DNA of 64,000 bases, taken from contig JBBJMP010000006.1 of NCBI GenBank assembly GCA_037718865.1, forward strand, positions 1 to 64,000, given 5' to 3'. The notes under the pieces are model-generated. The model made no database searches. It saw only the letters and a list, made by a program, of their open reading frames with translations, and was not told the DNA's origin. The position numbers and the translations under genes were made by a program. The DNA is from JADCRZ01 sp037718865 (lineage in GTDB: Bacteria > Bacteroidota > Bacteroidia > Chitinophagales > Chitinophagaceae). Of this stretch, positions 54,430 through 63,112 are shown piece by piece. Each line of letters begins with the position of its first letter. Position 1 is the stretch's first letter.

Positions 54430-56166
54430 ATGACTGTATCACCAAATATAGCTGCGGTTCCCACAGACGGAACAGACTGGAATTCCATTGACTGGAACCA
54501 GGCCCACCGTATGGTAGTGAGGCTACAAGTGCGTATCGCTAAGGCAACACGTGAAGGCCGCTGGCGCAAGGTAAAAGCCTTGCAATGGCTGCTGACACAT
54601 TCTTATGCTGCTAAATTGCTGGCAGTAAAGAAAGTTACTACAAACCGTGGTAAACGAACACCCGGAGTGGATGGAGTACTCTTGAAAACACCAGAAGACA
54701 AAGCCGCCATGTGCAACTCCCTAAAACGTGCCGGATATCAACCCTCTCCGTTAAGGCGGATTTATATCGCCAAAACCAACGGAAAACTTCGGCCTCTCGG
54801 AATACCGACCATTCAAGATCGAAGTATGCAGGCTCTGCATACTCTTGCACTCCTACCTATGTCGGAAAGTATGGCAGATTGGAATAGCTACGGGTTTAGG
54901 CCCGAACGCTGCACTGCCGACGCTATTGAAGCTCTATTCAATAAGCTTAGCAAAAAGGACTCGCCACAATGGGTTTTGGAAGGCGACATCCAAGGTTGTT
55001 TTGACAACATCGGCCATGAATGGATGTTGAAAAATATCTGTTCCGATACGAAAGTATTACAGAAATGGCTGCAAGCAGGTTACATGGAAAAGGCTTCGTT
55101 ATTCCCCACAGAAAAGGGTACTCCGCAAGGAGGAATAGCTTCACCCACACTTGCCAACTTGGTGCTTGATGGAATAGAAGACTTATTGGGAAGAAAGTTT
55201 CACTCGTTAAACAGATATGGACGATGTAGGCAAGTATCTCCTTGGGGGATACACTTTGTGAGATACGCGGATGACTTTGTGGTAATAGGTAAATCAAAAG
55301 ATGTTCTTGAAAAAGAAGTATCTCCTATGATCGCAGAGTTCCTGAAAGAAAGAGGCCTCGAACTGTCCAAAGAAAAAACGAAGATAACTCACATCTCGCA
55401 AGGTTTTGACTTCCTTGGGCAAAACGTTCGTAAGTACAGGTTAGGAAAAAGCACAGCTAAGTTACTTATCAAGCCAAGCAGCAAGAACATAAAAGCGTTT
55501 CTTACCAGTATAAGGGAGACCATTAAATCGATGGCAACAGCAACGCAGGAAAACCTGATACGCAAACTCAATCCCAAAATACAGGGATGGGCTAATTATC
55601 ACCGATCGGTAGTATCCAAAACTACTTATAAGAAGGTGGATCACGAGATATGGAAAGCTCTGCGGAACTGGGCCATACGGAGGCACCCGAATAAAAGAAA
55701 GCCCTGGATACAAGCCAAATACTTCCCCAAAATGAAAGAACGCAATCAATGTTTTAGTTGCCTAGTCAAAGATGAGAAAACAAAGGCTATTACAGCCATA
55801 GTGCTGAAACAAACTTCGGATACGCCTATTAGGCGCCATAAAAAAATCCGAAGCGAAGCGACTCCCTTTGACCCGGCATACGAAGCGTACTTTGAAAATC
55901 GGGTGTCAGCAAAGATGACAAACAACAAAGAAGGGCGCAGAAAAGTCGGGGCATTGTGGAGAAGGCAGAAAGGCTGCTGCTCTATTTGTGGAGAAAGAAT
56001 TACAAGTGTTACCAATTGGAGCATTCATCACCTGGAAAGTCGGCTGGATGGAGGTTCTGGAAACTTATCCAATCTCACACTCCTGCATCAGGAGTGCCAG
56101 GAACGGGGCTTCATAAATGGTTTTAAGTATCTGTTTCCGGCTGAGGCCAACAAAACCTCGGCTTAG
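54430..56166 (+). CDS. Group II intron reverse transcriptase/maturase with HNH endonuclease, copy B
   Basis: The predicted 578-residue protein equals copy A, with RT (YADD at 279-282), maturase X domain and HNH nuclease all intact. The start codon follows AACAAGCAA without a strong Shine-Dalgarno. The gene lies in intron domain IV. Confidence 0.95.
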   Translation: MTVSPNIAAVPTDGTDWNSIDWNQAHRMVVRLQVRIAKATREGRWRKVKALQWLLTHSYAAKLLAVKKVTTNRGKRTPGVDGVLLKTPEDKAAMCNSLKRAGYQPSPLRRIYIAKTNGKLRPLGIPTIQDRSMQALHTLALLPMSESMADWNSYGFRPERCTADAIEALFNKLSKKDSPQWVLEGDIQGCFDNIGHEWMLKNICSDTKVLQKWLQAGYMEKASLFPTEKGTPQGGIASPTLANLVLDGIEDLLGRKFHSLNRYGRCRQVSPWGIHFVRYADDFVVIGKSKDVLEKEVSPMIAEFLKERGLELSKEKTKITHISQGFDFLGQNVRKYRLGKSTAKLLIKPSSKNIKAFLTSIRETIKSMATATQENLIRKLNPKIQGWANYHRSVVSKTTYKKVDHEIWKALRNWAIRRHPNKRKPWIQAKYFPKMKERNQCFSCLVKDEKTKAITAIVLKQTSDTPIRRHKKIRSEATPFDPAYEAYFENRVSAKMTNNKEGRRKVGALWRRQKGCCSICGERITSVTNWSIHHLESRLDGGSGNLSNLTLLHQECQERGFINGFKYLFPAEANKTSA

Positions 56167-56175
56167 TATTGGCTT

Positions 56176-56209
56176 GAGCCGTGTGAAGGGAAACTCTCAT
56201 GCACGGTTC
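56176..56209 (+). ncRNA. Group II intron domain V, copy B
   Basis: Same 34-base catalytic hairpin as in copy A, from GAGCCGTGTG to GCACGGTTC. Confidence 0.9.
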
Positions 56210-56250
56210 TTAGGGGAGGGTGTCGCAGTAATGGGATACTCTTACCCGAC

Positions 56251-56441
56251 CAGAAATTGAATTACATGTGTTAAATGGGCAATGTCTGAGTAGGCATATA
56301 TCAACTGTGAAAAAAATTAAGGAAGAAGTCGAGGCATGGCAAACTAATAGAAATAATAAGAACAGTAAAATAAATTGGCAGTTTACTAACAAAGAAGCAA
56401 GAGTAAAATTAAAACGACTCTATCCGTCAATTCATGATTAA
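56251..56441 (+). pseudogene. IS630 transposase, copy B, second exon
   Basis: It restores AEIELHVLNGQCLSRHI with the catalytic Glu, then VEAWQTNRNNKNSKINWQF and LKRLYPSIHD and a TAA stop just inside the right terminal repeat. This is the expected IS630 C-terminus. It is joined to exon 1 only if the intron is spliced out. Confidence 0.82.
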
Positions 56442-56452
56442 CTTAACACTAG

Positions 56453-56515
56453 CTAGTTTCAAACTAGTCTGAGACTAGAAAGAACATATTTAGTACGAAG
56501 TTTGAAACTTCGTAC
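56453..56515. repeat. Chain of palindromes beside IS630 copy B
   Basis: Three perfect palindromes follow the right end of the element: CTAGTTT-C-AAACTAG (56453-56467), CTAGTCT-G-AGACTAG (56464-56478, overlapping the first) and GTACGAAGTTT-G-AAACTTCGTAC (56493-56515). They lie just past the stop of the L,D-transpeptidase gene on the minus strand and could serve as terminator or REP-like repeats. Confidence 0.75.
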
Positions 56516-56523
56516 AGCGCTTG

Positions 56524-57276
56524 TTAAGCGTTCAATAATGTTGACCTGGTAAGATAGTTTTTTGTGGGATGATAAATAAACAGGCAGCTACCGTCTTTGA
56601 TCGTATTAATAACTACAGGTATCTGGTTTGCCGGCACAGCAGGACAACCGAAACTTCTTCCTGAGAACGCATTGTAGCGTAAAAAACCGGCACCAACATA
56701 GTCAGACCCATGAACAACAATATTTCTTTTGTCGGCTTTATCGTTGAATCCCTTTTCCAGGCCATCAATTCTTAATGATAGTCCATGACCGCCGTAGTAG
56801 GTATTACGGGTTACATAAAATCCAAGGCTGCTTTTTAGCGATTCGGGGTTATTCGAAAAGGAGTTGGCGTATTCAGATCCTGAGTTCTTTCCATGAGCCA
56901 CATAGGTGTTCAACAGTAATTTTTGATGTTCGACATCAATGATATATAAACGCTTATTTTTGGATGACTGGCTGAAATCGCAGATAGACAATATATCTTT
57001 CCTAACCAGTAATCCCTTTTTCTGAAGATTTTTGTAACCCTTTAGTGCATATTCAAATGCCTGTTTACTTAGGCCGATGGGCTGAAGTTGTAAAGAATCA
57101 TATAAAACCGAGGTTTCACTAAAGGCAGCATCATGAACTGCAGAGTCCGATAAAACTGCTTTATTTGATAATATGGAATTACACACCTTATTAGCTGTAC
57201 CGCTGATTAGAAAAGGACTAAAGGACAAGATAATCAACAAGCAACCGGTTAAAACAAAAGTCATAGTTTTTCTCAT
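56524..57276 (-). CDS. Murein L,D-transpeptidase catalytic-domain-like protein
   Basis: A 250-residue exported or anchored protein (signal MRKTMTFVLTGCLLIILSF). The domain corresponds to the YkuD_2 (PF13645) type: YIIDVEHQKLLLNTYVAHGK, LGFYVTRNTYYGGHGLSLRI, NIVVHGSDYVG and the nucleophile Cys in FSGRSFGCPAVP. It would form or modify 3-3 crosslinks in peptidoglycan; the family's activity is only inferred from YkuD. An in-frame ATG at 57333 is possible but does not begin with a signal-like start. Confidence 0.82.
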   Translation of the reverse strand: MRKTMTFVLTGCLLIILSFSPFLISGTANKVCNSILSNKAVLSDSAVHDAAFSETSVLYDSLQLQPIGLSKQAFEYALKGYKNLQKKGLLVRKDILSICDFSQSSKNKRLYIIDVEHQKLLLNTYVAHGKNSGSEYANSFSNNPESLKSSLGFYVTRNTYYGGHGLSLRIDGLEKGFNDKADKRNIVVHGSDYVGAGFLRYNAFSGRSFGCPAVPANQIPVVINTIKDGSCLFIYHPTKNYLTRSTLLNA

Positions 57277-57432
57277 TCCATTGATTTTCAAAGTACCGTT
57301 GTAAACGGAGCTTATGATAGAATATTTGGACATCGCCCTAAATCATATAAACGGATGACCAAGGTTGGTTCAACGCCAAAAGTGTTTATTTGTTTAACCC
57401 GGGTTCCTAAATAAATGTTAAACACTCGCGAA

Positions 57433-58467
57433 CTAGGACCCGGTTATCGGTTGCTTTTGGATGAATTCCAGCGAGTAAATTTTGGTGAGCAGCAGGAACA
57501 GGGAAATGAGCAGAGGTCCGAATATCAGGCCTATAAATCCAAACAGGTTTAAGCCGGCAATGACTCCCAATATAGTAACCAGGGGATGGATGTCGCCGAT
57601 TTTTCGTTGAAGCGTAATTCGGAATACGTTATCTACCAGCCCTATGATCCCGAATCCATAAGCCAGCATGCCAATCCCTTTCCAGGTATTGTTATCCACA
57701 AAGAACAAGATGCTGGCAGGCACATAGGCAAGCGCTGCTCCAACAATCGGTAACATGGCGGTAAAGCAGGTTACTACAAACCAGAACATGGGTTCTTTAA
57801 CACCCAAAAGATAATAACCGATCAAACCAACTATTCCCTGAAGAAAGGCTATAAGCGGTATGGCTATCGCATTCGAAATAACGATGTTATTTACTTCCTT
57901 TCCTACCTTATTGGTATTCTCATCATTCATGGGCACGAAAGAAGACATCACCTTTTCCATTTTTCTGCCATTTACCAGCATAAAATACAACATGAAGTAC
58001 ATCATGGCGATAGAAGCAATTGTATTAAAGGTGGCTCCTAACACATTCGGGATCGTTGTTGCCAGGAAGCTGCTAAGTTTATTAAGGTTGTTCTCACCGC
58101 CTAAATTGACATTGGTCTGCGATTCGACATCGCGGATGAAAATCTTTACTTTCTCGATCACTTCACCGGAATTCTCAATAGCCGAACTGATGCGGGGGCT
58201 CATCATGTTTACGGTCATCCAGATCGGTACCATAATTACAATGAACGACGTTACCATTAAAATGGTCGCCGCCAGTCCCGGCTTAATTTTACGCACGTAT
58301 ACCATGCGAAACATGGATTTGCGCATGACAACATAAAATGTAAGCGCGCCTAAAAAGGCCGGAACAAAGTTCTTCAGTTCTATAAAGAGGAGATAACCAA
58401 GCAAAAGCAGGATTATGATAAAAGAGATCTGCCGGAGTTTGCCGGCATCAATATAATTATTGTTCAT
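57433..58467 (-). CDS. AI-2E family transporter
   Basis: A 344-residue inner-membrane protein with about seven or eight hydrophobic segments. It carries the family pattern: PAFLGALTFYVVM, then a hydrophilic stretch, VTCFTAMLPIVGAALAYVPASILFF and a C-terminal GLNLFGFIGLIFGPLLISLFLLL. Members include AI-2 exporters and Na+/H+ antiporters, so the transported compound is not known. It is followed 53 bp upstream by the MATE gene on the same strand. Confidence 0.9.
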   Translation of the reverse strand: MNNNYIDAGKLRQISFIIILLLLGYLLFIELKNFVPAFLGALTFYVVMRKSMFRMVYVRKIKPGLAATILMVTSFIVIMVPIWMTVNMMSPRISSAIENSGEVIEKVKIFIRDVESQTNVNLGGENNLNKLSSFLATTIPNVLGATFNTIASIAMMYFMLYFMLVNGRKMEKVMSSFVPMNDENTNKVGKEVNNIVISNAIAIPLIAFLQGIVGLIGYYLLGVKEPMFWFVVTCFTAMLPIVGAALAYVPASILFFVDNNTWKGIGMLAYGFGIIGLVDNVFRITLQRKIGDIHPLVTILGVIAGLNLFGFIGLIFGPLLISLFLLLTKIYSLEFIQKQPITGS

Positions 58468-58520
58468 AATGTTATTAATATGAAACTGTTGGGGGAAGCC
58501 TTTTATTATCTTCTACAAGG

Positions 58521-59936
58521 TTATACTTTTATAGTCTTCCACTTTCCTTTACGAAAAATAATGATTCCGGCGATCGTAATTACCGTTTCTGCAATAATTA
58601 CGGCAAAAAAAACGCCTCTTGGCCCCAGGTCAAAAGTTATAGCCAGTAAATATGCCAGTGGGATCTGGAATGCCCAAAAGCCAAAAAGGTTGATCCATGT
58701 CGGTGTTTTGGTATCTCCTGCACCGTTAAAAGAACTGGTAATGACCATACCAACGCCAAAGAAAATATATCCAAGACTTATAATCCGTAATGCCTGGGTG
58801 GCTATAACTTTCACTTCCGTGTCGCTGTTCATAAACAGGATGATAGGCTCTGAGGCTACAAGAAAGATAAGTGAGACGATGGTCATGAAAATGGCGTTGT
58901 ATTTTGCCGCCGTCCAAACCGATTGTTCAGCCCTTTGCGGCTGACCTGCGCCCAGGTTTTGGCCAACCAGCGTTGCGGCTGCATTGCTCATACCCCAGGC
59001 AGGTAAAATGAAGAACATAAGAACCCGTAGCGCGACGGTGTAACCGGCAATAGCTGCGCTTCCAAAGCGGGTCATGATCCTGGTTAAAATGATCCAGCTC
59101 GCCGACGCTATCAGGAACTGAAGTGTAGCTGTCCAGGATAAATGGAACAACGACCGTAAAATCTTCCAATCCGGAATGAGGTGAGACCGGTGGATTTTTA
59201 TGATGCGTTTTCCACTGAACAAATGAAAGAGTTGATAACAAACACCTATTCCCCTCCCAGCGGTTGTTGCCAGGGCTGCGCCGGTTAAACCGAAACCTTC
59301 CCAGGAGCCTATTCCGTAAATCAGTGTAGGGCATAGTATAATATTACAGATATTGGCAATCCATAGAGACCGCATGGCAATGGATGCGTCGCCGGCGCCC
59401 CTAAAGATCCCATTGATAAGAAACAGCATGATGATAACGATGCTACCGCCGTAAATGATGCGCGTATATGGGGTGCCAACGGCTATCACCTCCGGCGGCG
59501 CTCCCATAAGCCTTAATATGTCGGATGCAAAGAAAACCCCGGTAAGGCTTATTATTACGGTGATGATGAAAGCAAGGATTACGGCCTGGATACCCGCCTT
59601 CCCAGCTTCCTCTGGATTTTTTTCTCCAATACGTCTTGCTACTACTGCAGTCGCAGCCATACTTAAACCAATAGCTATAGAATACACCAGTGTAAGGACC
59701 GACTCTGTCAGTCCGACCGTTGAAACGGCATCTTTTCCCAATCTGCCTACAAAAAAAATGTCGACAACAGCGAAAACGGATTCCATCATCATTTCCAGGA
59801 TCATAGGAATGGCTAACATGACGACTGCTTTCCGGATGCTTCCTGTAGTATAATCCTGTTCTTCGCCTTTTACTGCCTGCTTAAAAAATGAAAATAAAGT
59901 ACTGAAATTTAAACGTGTTGAATAGTTGGACGACAT
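58521..59936 (-). CDS. MATE family efflux transporter
   Basis: A 471-residue membrane protein with twelve hydrophobic segments in two related halves. Typical stretches are VVMLAIPMILEMMMESVFAVVDIFFVGRLG, TVGLTESVL near the N-terminus, and MSNAAATLVGQNLGAGQPQRAE in the second half. It would export drugs or metabolites by cation antiport. It is probably cotranscribed with the AI-2E gene (53 bp downstream). Confidence 0.92.
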   Translation of the reverse strand: MSSNYSTRLNFSTLFSFFKQAVKGEEQDYTTGSIRKAVVMLAIPMILEMMMESVFAVVDIFFVGRLGKDAVSTVGLTESVLTLVYSIAIGLSMAATAVVARRIGEKNPEEAGKAGIQAVILAFIITVIISLTGVFFASDILRLMGAPPEVIAVGTPYTRIIYGGSIVIIMLFLINGIFRGAGDASIAMRSLWIANICNIILCPTLIYGIGSWEGFGLTGAALATTAGRGIGVCYQLFHLFSGKRIIKIHRSHLIPDWKILRSLFHLSWTATLQFLIASASWIILTRIMTRFGSAAIAGYTVALRVLMFFILPAWGMSNAAATLVGQNLGAGQPQRAEQSVWTAAKYNAIFMTIVSLIFLVASEPIILFMNSDTEVKVIATQALRIISLGYIFFGVGMVITSSFNGAGDTKTPTWINLFGFWAFQIPLAYLLAITFDLGPRGVFFAVIIAETVITIAGIIIFRKGKWKTIKV

Positions 59937-60208
59937 GAAATGCTAAGTTTAGAAGATCAAAAAACAATTAAGTCTATGCGGAAGATTTACCGCCAGAGAA
60001 GAAATGATCCCGATCTAACAGGATCTGCTTAGAATTTCATATGCCTGACTTTAAAGAGAAACAAAGATTAAAAAAAAATTTTAAGTTCGGAAATTTATTT
60101 CGATCATCGAACGATTAATGAATAAATGCCCACAGATAGATGGTAACCTGCGGGATAACCGTTTATTTACAGACTATCTTTGCAAACAGGTTTATACAAC
60201 GTTTACTT

Positions 60209-60976
60209 ATGAAAACTTCGAATTATAATACCCTGAATACTTACGAAGAAAATGCCTTGCGTGAGTTAAAAATATGGCAACGGCAGATGATGCAAAAACC
60301 TTCCTATTTAAATAAGCTTACGGCAAAACTGCAATACAAAATAAATAAGTTGATTCCGGAAAAGGTGCACCAGGCTATCACCACCGCCATTAAACAAATG
60401 ATAAGAGCTGTATTATTTGGCGCTGAACGAACTACCAGCGAACCTGCAAAAGCTGAGGGATTGGAGGCATGCGAAGTCTTGGTACAGGAACGGATTAATT
60501 TTTATAAAAAAACGGCTGCCGCGGAAGGTGGCATAACAGGAGCCGGGGGAATTATGTTAGGGTTAGCAGACTTTCCCTTGCTGCTTAGCCTTAAACTTAA
60601 GCTGTTGTTTGACATAGCCGCTATCTACGGCCACTCTGTCAGGGATTATCGCGAACGTCTGTATATCCTTTACATTTTTCAACTGGCCTTTTCGAGCCAG
60701 GAAAACCGGAGCGAAGTGTACCAGCAGGTGCTTCGCTGGGAGGAAGAATACAAGCAACTTCCAGACGATATTCACCAGTTTGACTGGAGAACCTTTCAAC
60801 AGCAGTACCGAGATTATATAGACCTGGCGAAAATGGCCCAGCTTGTACCCATAATAGGCGCTCCAGTGGGTGCAGTGGTTAATTACCGGTTAATACGAAA
60901 GCTGGGTAAAACCGCTATGAATGCCTACCGTATGCGGTGGTGGGCAGAAGCTACACGGATAGGACCCTCCGGGTAG
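60209..60976 (+). CDS. EcsC family protein
   Basis: A 255-residue protein of the EcsC family, related to the third component of the Bacillus Ecs transporter but often found without it. It has AAAEGGITGAGGIMLGLADFPLLLSLKLKLLFDIAAIYGH and VPIIGAPVGAVVNYRLIRKLGKTAMNAYRMRWW. No ABC-transporter genes are adjacent, so function is unknown. Start is set at MKTSNYN; the upstream frame from 60140 has no domain. Confidence 0.82.
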   Translation: MKTSNYNTLNTYEENALRELKIWQRQMMQKPSYLNKLTAKLQYKINKLIPEKVHQAITTAIKQMIRAVLFGAERTTSEPAKAEGLEACEVLVQERINFYKKTAAAEGGITGAGGIMLGLADFPLLLSLKLKLLFDIAAIYGHSVRDYRERLYILYIFQLAFSSQENRSEVYQQVLRWEEEYKQLPDDIHQFDWRTFQQQYRDYIDLAKMAQLVPIIGAPVGAVVNYRLIRKLGKTAMNAYRMRWWAEATRIGPSG

Positions 60977-61010
60977 TGATGTCACTTAAAAAAAGAAATA
61001 TCTTTGTTTT

Positions 61011-61631
61011 ATGCAATTGCCTTCTGCCTTACTGGAAAATGCAGTGAAAGAATTTGCGAAGTTGCCGGGCATTGGAAAAAAAACGGCATTGCGTATGGTT
61101 TTACACCTGCTTAAACAGGATGCCGGTGAAGTGCAGCAATTTGGCGATGCCATTTCCCGCATGCGACAAGAAATCAAATTCTGCCAGCGTTGCTATAACA
61201 TAGCCGATGCAGATATTTGTTTGTTCTGTGCTAACGCCATGAGAAAGCAGGAAATGATCTGCGTAGTCGAATCAATCCGTGATGTGATCGCCATTGAGAC
61301 GACGCAGCAATATAACGGTGTCTACCATGTGCTGGGAGGGATAATCTCTCCGTTGGACGGCATAGGCCCTGATCAGCTAAACATTGAACCCCTTATTCAG
61401 CGTGTTCAGAAAGAACATACCCTGGAACTCATTTTTGCCCTCAACCCAACCATTCAGGGAGACACGACAATATATTATATCCAGAAAAAATTGCCTCCGA
61501 ACAGTGTTAAAATTACAACCATTTCAAGGGGGATTGCTTTTGGGGGTGAACTGGAATATGCCGACGAGATGACACTGGCCCGCTCACTGGCCAACCGGCT
61601 TCCCGTGGAAAACTATGTAGCAAGCAAGTAA
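61011..61631 (+). CDS. recR: Recombination protein RecR
   Basis: A 206-residue RecFOR component that helps RecA load on gapped DNA. The helix-hairpin-helix reads FAKLPGIGKKTALRMVLHLL (residues 16-35), the zinc motif CQRCYNIADADICLFC near residue 57, and the Toprim domain has CVVESIRDVIAIETT and YHVLGGIISPLDGIGPDQL. Length and order are typical. The gene is 34 bp after the EcsC gene. Confidence 0.96.
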   Translation: MQLPSALLENAVKEFAKLPGIGKKTALRMVLHLLKQDAGEVQQFGDAISRMRQEIKFCQRCYNIADADICLFCANAMRKQEMICVVESIRDVIAIETTQQYNGVYHVLGGIISPLDGIGPDQLNIEPLIQRVQKEHTLELIFALNPTIQGDTTIYYIQKKLPPNSVKITTISRGIAFGGELEYADEMTLARSLANRLPVENYVASK

Positions 61632-61943
61632 GCCGTGTTCAACACTTTTATTTTTGATTGCTAAGCCGTACATTTGCACTTGCAGGCGGATTTGTTTATT
61701 GTTCGGCCTGATATAAACAGATGTTGCTGCTGTAGGCTCTTACAATCAGCAGGAAAACATCAACTGAACTAATAAACGTTGGAATATCCTGTATAAACAT
61801 ACTTCAGAGATTTATTTCCCGTTATTTAGTTCTGGTTTTTACGCTGCAACCAGCTGTTGCAAGTCATCGCATTATCGATGATAACCGGCTATTACGTAAA
61901 CCATTAAAAATTACTCCGGTTGCCGGAGGATGGGAGGATTATC
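61632..61943 (+). other. Leader region of the methionine synthase genes
   Basis: 312 bp without an ORF. I see hairpin TGCAAC-CAGCT-GTTGCA (61845-61861), TTATC-GAT-GATAA (61872-61884) and the start-proximal hairpin listed separately. I found no sequence matching a SAM-I, SAM-II or cobalamin riboswitch core, though a structure search would be needed to exclude one. Confidence 0.5.
61914..61928 (+). promoter_or_regulatory. Hairpin next to the metH N-domain ribosome-binding site
   Basis: CTCCGG-TTG-CCGGAG forms a perfect 6-bp stem. It ends 15 bp before the ATG, and a GGGAGG Shine-Dalgarno-like sequence (61932-61937) lies directly after it. Such a strong SD is unusual for Bacteroidota, so translation control is possible. 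Confidence 0.5.
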
Positions 61944-62981
61944 ATGAAAACAATTGAAGACTGCCTGAAAGAACGGATTCTTATTATAGACGGGGCTATG
62001 GGAACAATGATTCAAAGGCATAAGCTGGAAGAAGCAGATTACCGTGGTGACCGGTTTAAGTCATGGCATTGCGATGTGAAAGGCAATAATGACCTGCTGA
62101 GCCTTACACAGCCAGGCATCATTGAAGGCATTCATAAACTATACTTGGAAGCAGGTGCCGATATTATTGAGACAAATACGTTCAGCAGTACCTCAATTGC
62201 CCAGGCGGATTACGAAATGCAATCACTGGCTTATGAATTAAATACCGCCTCCGCAAAGGTTGCCCGTAAAGCCGCCGACGAATTTACTGCCCTTAATCCC
62301 GCCAAACCCCGGTTTGTCGCAGGTGCCATAGGCCCAATGAATAAAACGTTAAGTTTATCACCTGACGTAAATAACCCAGGGTTCAGGGCTGTGTATTTTG
62401 ATGAGGTGGCTGCTGCCTACGCTGAACAAATTCAAGGATTGGTGGATGGCGGAGTTGATCTGTTACTTATAGAAACCATCTTCGATACCCTCAATGCCAA
62501 GGCAGCCATCTATGCCATCAAGAAGTACTTCCGGGATACCAGGAGGAAAGAATTGCCGATCATGATTAGCGGCACCATTACCGATGCAAGCGGCAGAACA
62601 CTAAGCGGCCAGACGCTGGAGGCATTTTACATCTCCGTTTCACATGCCAGGCCTTTAAGTGTTGGTTTAAATTGTGCACTGGGTGCAACGGAAATGCGTG
62701 CGCATATTGAAGAATTGAGCCAGATAGCCGGCTGCTATACTTCTGCCTATCCGAATGCCGGCTTACCCAATGCTTTTGGTGAGTACGACGAGCAGCCGCA
62801 TGAAACCGCACATATTATTGAAGAATGGGCCGAGCAGGGTTTTGTAAATATTGTAGGTGGATGCTGCGGAACTACCCCTGACCATATCAGGCATATAGCA
62901 CAGGAGGTTAAAAAATTTGAACCAAGGGCATTGCCGGTGCTGGAAGAATCTTACCAAACCGCCGAGACAGTCTTTGTGTAA
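61944..62981 (+). CDS. metH: Methionine synthase, homocysteine S-methyltransferase domain (split MetH)
   Basis: A 345-residue protein equal to the N-terminal domain of cobalamin-dependent methionine synthase, which binds zinc and homocysteine. IIDGAMGTMIQ and LEAGADIIETNTFSSTSIAQADYEM are typical; the three zinc Cys are VGLNCALG and VGGCCGTTPDHI. The rest of the enzyme is encoded by a separate gene 131 bp downstream. The TTG at 61920 is in frame, but the ATG follows a GGGAGG site. The last codons (TVFV) overlap a CTTTGTG repeat unit. Confidence 0.9.
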   Translation: MKTIEDCLKERILIIDGAMGTMIQRHKLEEADYRGDRFKSWHCDVKGNNDLLSLTQPGIIEGIHKLYLEAGADIIETNTFSSTSIAQADYEMQSLAYELNTASAKVARKAADEFTALNPAKPRFVAGAIGPMNKTLSLSPDVNNPGFRAVYFDEVAAAYAEQIQGLVDGGVDLLLIETIFDTLNAKAAIYAIKKYFRDTRRKELPIMISGTITDASGRTLSGQTLEAFYISVSHARPLSVGLNCALGATEMRAHIEELSQIAGCYTSAYPNAGLPNAFGEYDEQPHETAHIIEEWAEQGFVNIVGGCCGTTPDHIRHIAQEVKKFEPRALPVLEESYQTAETVFV

Positions 62982-63063
62982 ACCTTTGTGCCATTTGTGG
63001 CCTTCGTGGTTAAAAAAGGAACCACAGAGAACGCAAAGTAGGAAACACAAAGAGCCGCAAAGG
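62972..63063. repeat. Intergenic CTTTGTG/CACAAAG repeat, copy 2
   Basis: CTTTGTG units and their inverted forms flank a hairpin GTGGTT-(8)-AACCAC (63006-63025). CACAAAGAGCC near 63044 matches the copy at 9789. The repeat begins within the last codons of the upstream gene, so it may have set that protein's C-terminus. Confidence 0.6.
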
Positions 63064-63112
63064 GGCATACAATACACAACGAACTAATGTGTCGTGGGTC
63101 AAAAAACTATTT

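Larger units (their letters stand above)
53810..56250 (+). mobile_element. Group II intron, copy B
   Basis: A 2441-bp intron of exactly the same length as copy A, with the same GTGCGAC start, domain V and CCGAC end, and the same insertion point (after the first base of the Ala codon in N-M-A-E). Sequence parts compared by eye are identical, although the host IS630 copies differ. It is in direct orientation with copy A, 15,194 bp downstream. Confidence 0.92.
52809..56449 (+). mobile_element. IS630-family element, copy B, carrying a group II intron
   Basis: Ends are GGTTTAAGTTAA at the left (52809-52820) and the complement of GTGTTAAGTTAA at the right (56438-56449), flanked by TA (52807-52808 and 56450-56451). 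It is a diverged relative of copy A: 24 of 152 residues differ in the first frame by my count. Without the intron it is about 1.2 kb. A nonsense codon in the second frame makes it inactive. It lies in the same orientation as copy A, 14.9 kb away. Confidence 0.85.

Noticed and set aside
37905..56451. A composite transposon bounded by the two IS630 copies
   Set aside because: Both transposases are broken and each copy has its own TA flank, so the pair looks like two independent insertions.
57860..58336. 158-residue ORF opposite the AI-2E transporter
   Set aside because: An antisense shadow of a membrane-protein gene; hydrophobic pattern comes from the complementary strand.
61632..61943. SAM or cobalamin riboswitch upstream of metH
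   Set aside because: No core motif of SAM-I, SAM-II or the B12 box was recognised; only small hairpins are visible.
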